A stretch of 64,000 nucleotides of DNA from Yamagishiella unicocca (taxonomy: Eukaryota; Chlorophyta; Chlorophyceae; Chlamydomonadales; Volvocaceae), in NCBI GenBank assembly GCA_003116995.1, contig BDSL01000033.1, positions 806,001 through 870,000 on the forward strand, given 5' to 3'. Below the pieces are notes generated by a model, which saw only the letters and a program-made list of their open reading frames with translations, had not been told where the DNA came from and did not search any database. Shown here one piece after another: positions 24,879 through 34,800 of the stretch (position 1 is its first letter; every line of letters starts with the position of its first letter). The translations under genes were made by a program, and so were the position numbers.

Positions 24879-26226
24879 TAACTGTTAAAATCACTAGCAT
24901 TCAGCCGCCAGTACACGTAAACCCATGGTGCATTTACAGGGCGTTTTACAGATCTGACCGAAGTCCAGAAAGTGGAAATTTGTATTAAACATACCTTGAA
25001 GAGTCCACAGTAAAAGGGTGGTGACCTTTGGCGAAGTCCATGTGCATGTAGTAGTAACTGTTACAATCCCTAGCATTCCAGCCGCCAGTACACGTAAACC
25101 CATGGTGCATTTACAGGGCGTTTTACAGATCTGACCGAAGTCCAGAAAGTGGAAATTTGTATTAAACATTCCTTGAAGAGTCCACAGTAAAAGGGTGGTG
25201 ACCTTTGGCGAAGTCCATGTGCATGTAGTAGTAACTGTTACAATCACTAGCATTCAGCCGCCAGTGCCAGTACACGTAAACCCATGGTGCATTTACAGGG
25301 CGTTTTACAGATCTGACCGAAGTCCAGAAAGTGGAAATTTGTATTAAACATACCTTGAAGAGTCCACAGTAAAAGGGTGGTGACCTTTGGCGAAGTCCAT
25401 GTGCATGTAGTAGTAACTGTTACAATCCCTAGCATTCCAGCCGCCAGTACACGTAAACCCATGGTGCATTTACAGGGCGTTTTACAGATCTGACCGAAGT
25501 CCAGAAAGTGGAAATTTGTATTAAACATACCTTGAAGAGTCCACAGTAAAAGGGTGGTGACCTTTGGCGAAGTCCATGCGCATGTAGTAGTAACTGTTAC
25601 AATCACTAGCATTCAGCCGCCAGTACACGTAAACCCATGGTGCATTTACAGGGCGTTTTACAGATCTGACCGAAGTCCAGAAAGTGGAAATTTGTATTAA
25701 ACATACCTTGAAGAGTCCACAGTAAAAGGGTGGTGACCTTTGGCGAAGTCCATGTGCATGTAGTAGTAACTGTTACAATCCCTAGCATTCCAGCCGCCAG
25801 TACACGTAAACCCATGGTGCATTTACAGGGCGTTTTACAGATCTGACCGAAGTCCAGAAAGTGGAAATTTGTATTAAACATACCTTGAAGAGTCCACAGT
25901 AAAAGGGTGGTGACCTTTGGCGAAGTCCATGCGCATGTAGTAGTAACTGTTACAATCACTAGCATTCAGCCGCCAGTACACGTAAACCCATGGTGCATTT
26001 ACAGGGCGTTTTACAGATCTGACCGAAGTCCAGAAAGTGGAAATTTGTATTAAACATACCTTGAAGAGTCCACAGTAAAAGGGTGGTGACCTTTGGCGAA
26101 GTCCATGTGCATGTAGTAGTAACTGTTACAATCCCTAGCATTCCAGCCGCCAGTACGCTTAAAACAATGGTGCATTTACAGGGCGTTTTACAGATCTGAC
26201 CGAAGTCCAGAAAGTGGAAATTTGTA
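24879..26226 (-). repeat. Array block G (minus orientation, about 7.6 units)
   Basis: The last block. Homology to the unit stops after GAAATTTGTA at 26226, inside the intron-like part, where GC-rich unrelated sequence begins. Confidence 0.95.
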
Positions 26227-27384
26227 GCGGCTCCTGTTGCTGCTGCCAGGGGAGCAGCGGGCACATGTATGTGCGGACACCCCGTGGCCCCTGGGCCGCA
26301 GCTCCTGAGCCACTGCCGCCACAACACCTGCCACAATCCCTGCGTGCTGCTGCCCCTCCTGACTCGTGTATGGATGTTGCGCCCGCAGCTTCCGGTGCAG
26401 CCGTGGTGGTGGTGGCAGTGGTGGTGGCTAGGAATGCCAGTCCTAGGGCATAAACGCGTTTTAGCTTACCGATGGTGTCGGTTACTGGGTGGGTCGGTTA
26501 ACCTTCAGTTAAGGGTCATTAAACATTCGTGTTGGTTACCGAGTGCAAGGATAACCCAACCTAGCGGTTGGGTAAACGGGTACCCAGGTTAACGAACCCT
26601 ATGGTTGGTTATGGTACCGTTTCTGGCTACCGACCCCTGCAAACGGGTACCCAGGTTAACAAACCATGTGTTTTGGTATCCTTGCACTTGGTATCCCAAA
26701 CTGGGGTTTCACGCCCATTAATTGAAGATGACCCACCCGATAACCGATCCTTTACGGCCCAAAAGGTTTAGGATCTGTCAAGTATCCTAAAGCATTGAAG
26801 GCCTCTACATCTCTAAACGTTTGGGCCAAAGTTTGTATACATACAGCTGCGAGCCTAACCAGCCGGTTGGGTGCCAGCAGTCATGTGACACGCACCACAT
26901 CCGTTCCTGCCAAATATCCATACGAACTTTGTGCGCAACAAACACATAGTTCTCCCACGACCCCGTCTGGCCACCACGTGAATAATTAACCAACCAGGCG
27001 TGTACACCCCCCAGTGCCCCCTTCTATCAATTAAGTAACCGGCTTACCATGCACAATGCACGCAGCATAACTCCCCCTGCGTGGTCGTACGCTCGTGCAA
27101 ACCACCACAACAATGCTTGTTAGAACTTAGGAGTAAGGTAATAATATGGCGAGTTTAACACCAAAGTGCCCGGGTGCCCTGCCAGCGTGTTTGATCGCAC
27201 GCCGCCGCCTCCAAAGAAGAAGCAACGCCGCCTCCCAAGAAGAAGTAAGCACCTATCGAGCGACAGCAACAAAACATTTTCATGTATTCCCGCGTCCCAG
27301 CCCTCTTAACAGGCGCGGCCGCCGCCCAACCAACCATTAAACCGACAAGGATAGACCGGACGCACGGCCCATCCACGGGTCCGC
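26227..27384. other. Spacer right of the array with AT-richer, repeat-like sequence
   Basis: 26227-26450 is GC-rich and ends in a GGTGGTGGTGGCAGTGG tract. 26450-27000 is AT-richer and full of GGTTACC/GGTAACC-like motifs, resembling mobile-element debris. No gene or complete terminal repeat could be defined. 27000-27384 holds the amine oxidase 3' UTR. Confidence 0.5.
26573..26664. repeat. Direct repeat AAACGGGTACCCAGGTTAAC
   Basis: Two copies of about 25 bp (26573-26597 and 26640-26664), differing by one base after GGTTAAC, in a stretch with other GGTTAACC-like palindromes. Confidence 0.75.
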
Positions 27385-30300
27385 CTACAGCCTGCTAAGA
27401 GTCGTCAGCCTCGATGCTGACACGTCAAGCACGGCAGCTATCTGTGCCGCCGCCCTCTCCGCCGTCTGCATAGCGCCCTGTATGCACGGGTTGACAGCCT
27501 CGTTTGTCGCCTCACCCGCAAAGAACAGCCGCCCGGCCACAGGGGCAGCCAGCAAGCTGCGATCACCAAGCTCGGCCCCTAGCGAGGGGTATGTATAGGC
27601 GCCGCGAACCCAGGGTTCCTGCGGGGACGTGCGCGTCGCGCGGTTGTTGGTATACCGGTGCACAGTTATGGATATAGATGAGACGCATCACTCGCTCAAC
27701 GGGGAATGGGGGGGCTGCTAACGATGGCGGTGTCGCAGCGCGCGGTGGCGGCTCAGAAAACAAAGCATAAATTGTGGTCAGGAATCCCGAACTGTATCCT
27801 CCTCATCGCCGCCGGCCGCCGCAAATGCCGCTGCCCTAATGACGCGTGACCTACCTACCCCGCAGCGCGAAGCGAGCACAAGAATCGACGAACCCCCTCG
27901 CAGTCCAACCGCTGAGATGCGTGCGTGCTTTGCGATTGGAACATAAGTTCCAGGTTCCAGACATTTCCGTTCCAAATACGTCTATATGGATCCTCCAGAC
28001 GCTCGTTAATCGCCCTCCACCGCCAGGCACGCAATTCTACATTGCCACGCAGCATCGATCTGCATGTCCTAAAACGGCAGATCGGATCCAAAGACTTCTC
28101 GTTTGCGCATGCAACAACCTTACTACACAGTCATAACCAACATGTATCTTTCACTACTAACAACCAACACCCACTCTCCCGTCCCTATGTGTCCTGCAAC
28201 AAACGCAAACTGAATAACCCTTCTCGAAGCGGGCGGATGGATGGATGGATGGACCGCGGGGCGTTCGGTCTCGGCGGCTCGGAAAACAAAGCATTTTTGT
28301 TAGGTCAGGTATCCCAAACAATTTTCTCCTCATCGCCGCCGACGATCGAGAGCCGCGATACCTTCCGCCACCGTCTTTCCGTTTCCCAACTACCGCCGTC
28401 CCGCATCCTTAACGCCGGAACGATTTGCGCACGTTCGTGCGCCATTACGCCGCGCGCATAAGGCAATGTGGGCATTCAATTGGGTTAGTCGCCTGGTGTG
28501 TTCCTTGCCATACAGTGTCGTTGACCGCTCGCGGCGGCCGCCGCCACGGATAAAGTGATAAAGAGGTGGATTCATGAGGTGGCCCTCCCAATGCCCAAAC
28601 TTGGTACCGGCCATACCTCACACCGACTCCACGGTAAGAGAACACCACAAGCCCCCACATACTTGAAACGTAGCTAATCAGGCGCCATCCATCTTAGTTG
28701 CCACCGAACTCAACCGCTACATGAGATCAACTATCCAAGCACCAACCGCCCGAGATCCCCCTGCATGCGTGCCCTGCAAACCGTAACCCACCTTGGACCA
28801 GTCCACGACCTGCGCCTTGACCACCGTGGACGACGCGGGGTGGGGTTCTGCAGGCGTGCCGAATATCTCGTCCAGCTGATTTAGGAAGTGGCTCTGGGCG
28901 GCTTCAATCCCCATGGCCGACACCTCGTCGGCCCGCTCGCCCGCAATGAAGCCCACCACGCAGTGCGGGGTGCCGGCGGCTGGGGACGGGGGAGCGGAGT
29001 GAAGGTGGGGGCGTAGGGACAGGGGTTACGGGAGCGATTGCAGTGACGAGGATTTCCGCCTGCTCGCGACTCCATCGCAACGGCAGCTAGCAGGTGGTCA
29101 CGTCGTACGTGTACGGAGGAAAGAAGCGCGATCAGGTCAGACCGCCACCAAGCAAGCAAGCAAGTCAGTAGCGGCAATCCTATCCGCCTGCCCGCCCGCA
29201 CACTGACCTAATCGATCACGACCCGGCCTTCGCAGCCCCCGGATCGCCACCGGTAGCCAGCCATTAGGTGCGAATGCGGTTGCGCGGTACATTGTAAACA
29301 CCCAGCCCCCCGATGCGCTCCCCGCTCGATCTTTCCCGCAGAGGCGCTATATTAAGGAGGAACATCGCTGTCCCTTATATGCGGGGACTGGCGGCTGCCG
29401 CTGACTCACTGGGGTCTGTGGGGGGATACTTGAGCATCCAGAACTCAGGCGCGAATGCCCCCGGGCACACCACATCGTACATGTCCTCAGCCCAGAAGCG
29501 CCGGCTGAAGGACAGTACCACCTTGACCACGTTGCCCATCCGCACGCGGGACAGCGCGGCGGCTTTGGCGGCGGGGAGGGCCGGCGAGAAGGAAATGACG
29601 CCTTGCTGCGTGTAGGGAAGGTGCGTTGGAGGGTTAAGGGCGGGAAGAGGACGGTAAGCCCGCTACTGGGATGCACCATAGGCCGCCTTTGCGCCTTTCC
29701 ATTCAACGGCTGGTTCCGATGCCCCGTCCCGCCCCGCCCCCTTCCAGGCCTCCGATACAGACATAAATCTCCCCCAAATGCCACGCGCACATGAGCAAGC
29801 AACCGCAACCAAACACGTCAGACACTGCAACTGCAAGCAACTGTAACCGCGCACACCAGCAACCGCACACGGAAGCAACCGCATCCGCACAGCCGCAAGC
29901 TATGCGCACTAGCTGCGCGCGCAAGCCAGCCCACCCACCCCACACACTAACCTGCAGGATTGTCACGGGCACTGTCACCAGCACCGCCCGGCAGCGCACC
30001 ACCCGCCCGTCGGTCGAGCGAATCATGACGCCGCCGTCGGCTTCGGAACCCCTGCTGTACGCAATGCTCGAAACTGGCCAGTTGGTCTTGACGTTCGCAC
30101 CCTGGGCCAGGTGGGTGATGACCGAGCCCATGGACCGGTCCATCAGCAGGTAGGTCTCACCTGATGGCAGGAGACGGAGGGCGGGGAGGCACGCAAGCGC
30201 GCAGCTGTGGTCTTCGCTGGTAATGGTACAACACGTTGATGTGTCCGATCTCACCCTGCGCAGCTCAGCTCAACTCACGCACCTGAGTCCCAATTGCGGT

Positions 30301-31498
30301 TCTCCTCAATCATTTCCCTCAATCCTAGCTGCCGCAGCGAGCAGCCGAAGTCGTTGGCGTAGCATGCGTCAGCCACCGCCACCTGGCGCCGAGTGCAGCC
30401 CTTGGCCGCCATCCATTCGGCGGCCGACTGGTCGCAGCCGGGCGGGGGGTGCGCCTCGTCGCCGCAGTCGCCGAACAGGTCGTGAACCTGCACGGGAGGG
30501 GGCGACCGCGCGCGGTATGGTGGAGCTACAGAAGGTACGGTAATTGATCCATTGCAGGGGAGGGCAAGCCGGCAAGGAAATAGACGTAACGAAAATCCAA
30601 TCAAAAGATGGAAAGATAATAGATGGGTTTTCTTCATTGAGCAACCGCCTCCTTGCTCACCAATCCTAACTTACACATGGCCTCCAGCTAGCTAGCCCCA
30701 GCGAGCCTTCCTCCCCTACCACCTGCATCCTCGTAACATGCAACCCCAGCCTTGCCCACCGCAACGCTCGTCCCACCTTGTCCACCTCGTCGTCCACGTC
30801 CTGGTCGTTGACCAGTCCTTGCCCGCCGACCTGGCGGCCAAAGTACCACCAGTCCGGCCACTCCTTCTCGTTAAACACAACCCCCAGCTGGCCCTCCGCA
30901 AAGCGCACGAAGGGCGAGTTGCGGCCGTGAACAAACTCGGGGCCGGCCTCGATGGGCCAGGGCGCCATGCCATGCACCTGCAGGAGCCATCCGTTGAGGT
31001 GGGATCGGCCTTGGCGCTCTCCTCAAAGCGCACGAATGACGAGTTGTGGCAAGTGCGCCAAGGGTGCCCACGAACACGCAACAAGCAATGGAGGTCACTT
31101 GCGGGTGGAGGTTGGATCGGTATAGCTGTGTGTTGGGGGGAAAGCCACATCGTTAGTAGGTGTCGACGGTGATATTCAAAGGTCAAAAGGTGGTAAACGC
31201 AGCAACCCTCGCCAGCAGACTTGAGGTGCGCAGCCGCAGAGCAACGACAAGAGCTGCCCGCCGCCATTACAGCGCCGCCATGTGCCTGGCCAGCGACCAT
31301 GCTACGCCGCCATTCTTGTCATGTCCCATAGACATATGCAAGGAACGGCCCAATTGCGCTTACCTGCTTGATGCGGCCTCCCACGCGGTTCTGCGCCTCC
31401 AGCAGCACCACATCGGGGAATCGGGCCTTCAACAGATGCGCCGCGTAAAGCCCGGACAGGCCAGCACCCACAATCGCAACGCTGTGGAATGACTCCAT
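27385..31498 (-). CDS. FAD-dependent amine oxidase, polyamine oxidase type
   Basis: Likely oxidises polyamines or a related secondary amine with FAD, releasing hydrogen peroxide. Exons 31498-31364, 30977-30777, 30487-30283, 30160-29952, 29605-29410, 28979-28792, 27618-27385 give 455 residues, slightly short for the family. The dinucleotide-binding motif VAIVGAGLSGLYAAHLL is at residues 7-23 and RVGGRI follows. GPEFVHG opens exon 2, MGNVVKVVLSFS is in exon 5, and the last exon has WVRGAYTYPSLG and GRLFFAGEATNEAVNPCIQG, the C-terminal FAD-binding block. No signal peptide or transit peptide is evident and the FAD motif starts almost at the N-terminus, so a cytosolic enzyme is likely. A lysine-specific histone demethylase is less likely because no SWIRM or tower domain is present. 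The last intron is 1.17 kb and contains a repeat. The start codon faces DNAAF1 354 bp away. Confidence 0.9.
27746..28342. repeat. Imperfect 70-bp direct repeat inside last amine oxidase intron
   Basis: 27746-27812 and 28272-28342 share GGCGGCTC(A/G)GAAAACAAAGCAT, a TCAGG(A/T)ATCCC block and TCCTCATCGCCGCCG in the same order. They may be the ends of a small degenerate inserted element; no target-site duplication was confirmed. Confidence 0.65.
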
Positions 31499-31852
31499 CC
31501 TGAGTAGTTGCCGCGTGTTGCTCCGCGACGCCCTGTAGTTTATTGCACGAGGCTTACCTAAACATATGCGCTGATGTCTTGGCAGGGGCCACTTGCACAA
31601 GTATTTGCCCTTGGCAGCGGCCCCAAAAAGAAACAAGGCAAAGAGGGGCCATAACTGGACCTTGATGCCTGTACGTATGGTACGTATGCATGGGCCGTGG
31701 GGGCAATCCACCATGCATCATGGCCATTTACAGTCCGAATCAATCACTGTATAGTAGCAAAGTACATGACAATGAGTACGGCGTGTTGCTGAATTATCCT
31801 AATGGTTTTGGCTTTCAGTCACGGACAAGTGGCCAGGGCATAGACGAAAAGA
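31499..31852. promoter_or_regulatory. Short divergent promoter between amine oxidase and DNAAF1
   Basis: Only 354 bp separate the two start codons, so the promoters must overlap or share elements. An in-frame TAG at 31841 just before the DNAAF1 ATG fixes that start. No named element was recognised. Confidence 0.55.
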
Positions 31853-34800
31853 ATGGGTTTCCAGCTCACACCCGAGTCGCTGCGAAGGCTGTGCAAGGAT
31901 CTGAAGCTGTAAGCTTATGCGCATGTTGGCCTCGGGCCCGAAGCTTAGTGACGAACTAGTTGACCCTCAACCGTGCCGGTCGTCTGCAGGTACACAAGTT
32001 GCCCGGAGCTGAACGATGTGTTGCACTTGCAATGCAAGGGTATCATCAAGCTTGAGAATTTGGATGTGAGAACAGGCCGTGCCCGTCGCATGGGGACCAA
32101 ACAACTTCCTTCTGCGGAATAGCGTGCATACCATATGTTATTGATGTAGGGTGAAATTCCCCCGCTAGGATACTAGGATACATCATGTACATAGGCGCAG
32201 GTGTCGCATGCGGCTTGCTGACATGCTTGCTTTCCGCTGCAGGCGTATACGGGCCTGAAAACGCTATACCTTGAGCAAAATGCTATCTCTGATATAGAAA
32301 ACTTGGATAAGCTCGTCAATCTGCGGTGCCTGTACCTGGGCAAGAATATGATACATTCAACGCTTGGCCTTCAAAGCCTGACCAACTTGGAGACGCTGGA
32401 CCTGGCAGAAAACGTAATAATGGCAATCACAGGCCTGTCACAACTGCCGTTGCTGAAGACGTTGAACATATCGGGTAATCGGCTCGCGACAGCCGACGAC
32501 ATACGCGACCTAGCCGCATGCTCGCAGCTGCAGTCCTTGGACATGGCGTCAAATCGGTTGGAGGCGCCCGAGGTGGTCGACTTCGTGATGGGGCTCCCAC
32601 TGCTGTACCTCAGGCTCGTGGGCAACCCGGTCGTCAGCAACTACAAGTGCGTGCGGGGCAAATGCAGCCAGGACAGGGCCGCATTATATCGGAGGGAGGG
32701 GAGGGCAGGGGAGGGCGGGTGCAGGGAATGTATCCTGCCAGGCAGAAACCCTAATCGCCGAGGACGGGCGGAAACACTTCAGTGAGTCACTTCACGGACG
32801 AAACGTCGGATTGTGGCGAGACGATTTTACATACGATAGGAATGAGCTGAGTGGACGAGCGGGTGAGCTCAACGAGCTGAGCGGACGTGCGGGTGAGCAC
32901 AGTGAGGGCCGCTGTCAGCACCAGCAACACTCCGACCTGCTGTTCAGTCTTCTCTCACGGCCACTTCACTTACTGCAGGGCTTGTATCCTGTTATGTACC
33001 ATACCACGACACGGGTACCGTAACAAAACCAACGACGCGCTTCGCTGCAAGCGCCGCAACACACCCCGCTGCTGCCGGCCACGTCCCACCGGTGCAGGCA
33101 CTACCGCAAGGCGGTGCTGGCGGGCATGCCTGCGCTCAACTACCTGGACGAGTCACCGGTGTTTCCCAAGGACCGCCGGCTGGCGGTTGCGTTCATGGAG
33201 GGCGGGGGCATGGAGGCGGAGCGGGCGATGCGAGAGACCATCAGGTGAGGCGGGGGGGTGACTGGTCAGGTGTGGGTGCAGGGGGGCGACGGACCTATGC
33301 AGGGGGCCGCAAAGGCCCTCTGGTGCAGTGTGAGATCGTTACCATTAAGCCGGCGAGCTACGGTTGGTGTTACAGAAGGGTGGGCTGTTGTGGACCCGGA
33401 CTGCCATGGTTAGCCGCTGCTGTCTTCTTGGCCAAGCCAGCCGTGCCGAAGGGCCCCCCCACCTGCCTGCCTGCCTCCCAACAGGCGCGAGGAGGACGAG
33501 ACGCGTGAGGCGCATCGGCGGGCCTTTGATGCCATGGTGGAGCGAGCCCGCCAGCAGCCGCCCGAGCCCCATGACCCCATGCGCTTCAGGGCAGTGCCGC
33601 CCGGTGCGCTGTGTGAGGAAAGGGGAGGGTTCGAGGGAAACCCGGAAAGGGGAGGGTGTGTGGCGGCTGGGTTCGGGCCCTGGTCAGGGGAGGAAGGATG
33701 GGTCACGGCAGCTGGCTCCGCAGGTGGTTTTGGTTGGCTGGGGCAGTAGTGCAAGCGCATACGGCTTGGCAGCCTCTCCGCTGGACCCGTCCTATTCATA
33801 AAGCGCTAGTGGAGCAGTGCGGTTGGAAGGCTTCACCTGCTGCGTCGTCGTTTGCTTGCAGGGGAGAGCGACAGCGACGAGGAGGGCCTTCCAGCGCTCT
33901 ACCGCCGGCGGAATAGGGACGCGTCCGCCGCCGTTGCTGCCTCAGACCCTGACGGCGTCAGCTCGTCTGCCCAGACGGCCGGAGCCGAAGCCGAACCTGC
34001 CATCGCTAATGAGCCACTCGGCACCGCAGGGGCGACAACAGCAGCAGGGGCGACAGCAGCAGCAGCGGTGCCGCAGCCTGCCGGCGGCAGCGGCGGTAGC
34101 CATGCCGTAGCACCGGCCAGCGGGTCCGCAGGCGCAAATCGAACAGACGTTACTGCAGCTGCGCAGGGCGCTTGCGAGTCCGGGTCCCAGGCTATTCACA
34201 AGTCGCTGATCGTGCCCCTCGAGGAAGAGCCGCCCGGCCTGGCCGACCCCGCAGCCGCCGCGTCCATTGAGTCCGATGCTGCTGCCGCGAGCGCCCTCCT
34301 GAATGCCTCGCTGGCACGGCTGCACGCGGGGGTGTCCAACATGGCCAGTGCCGCGCAATTGCAGCAGCTGCAGGCGGAGCAGCACCACCACCAACAGCAG
34401 CTGCTGCAGGTGGCAGCCGGGTTGCCGATGGCGCTAGCGCAGCCGGACTTCAGGTGCGTCCTAGGGTCTGCGTTGCGTTGCCTTAGGGGCCGCGCCACGG
34501 CTGCATTTCCGTTATGGTTGCGTTTGGAGTGGATGCGCACAAAGCTCGGACGGGACGGTGAGTTGCGGCGTTGCAGATCTTGCGGCTGTTGCTGCCTGAG
34601 GAGCGGCTGTGCGGTGCATGGTGGTGCGGACTGTCCCTGCCTGGTGCGGACTGTCCCTGCCTGGTGCGGACTGTCCCTGCCTGGTGCGGACTATCCCTGC
34701 CTGGTGCGGAATATCTCTGCCTCGGGGCAAGTCCCCCGGCGTGTACGCGGGGGCTGCCCATGTTGCGCAGCACCTAGTCAAGTCCCAATCCCACCCCAAC

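Larger units (their letters stand above)
15766..26226. repeat. 177-bp satellite-like array in seven alternating-orientation blocks
   Basis: About 59 copies of one unit, usually 177 bp with variants of 173, 174, 180 and 183 bp. Most length changes are multiples of three. Typical landmarks in one unit, on the strand where it reads exon-like: ACTGTGGACTCTTCAAG, GTATGTTTAATACAAATTTC, GGACTTCGGTCAGATCTG, TGCACCATGG, GGAATGCTAGGG, GTAACAGTTACTACTACATG. The minus-oriented blocks are A, C, E and G; the plus-oriented blocks are B, D and F. One frame stays open across many units (1,087 codons at 16172-19435 on the minus strand) and gives a 59-residue repeat. A second frame contains a 63-bp exon-like piece flanked by AG and GT. 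Confidence 0.97.

Noticed and set aside
15766..26226. CRISPR array
   Set aside because: The repeat is 177 bp with no unique spacers, changes orientation, and lies in a intron-rich eukaryotic genome.
15766..26226. Proof of a centromere from the unit length of about 177 bp
   Set aside because: Unit length alone resembles many centromeric satellites, but 59 copies between ordinary genes is small and no chromatin evidence is available.
29313..29615. Plus-strand ORF over the amine oxidase exons
   Set aside because: Shadow of minus-strand exon 5, which carries family motifs and proper splice sites.
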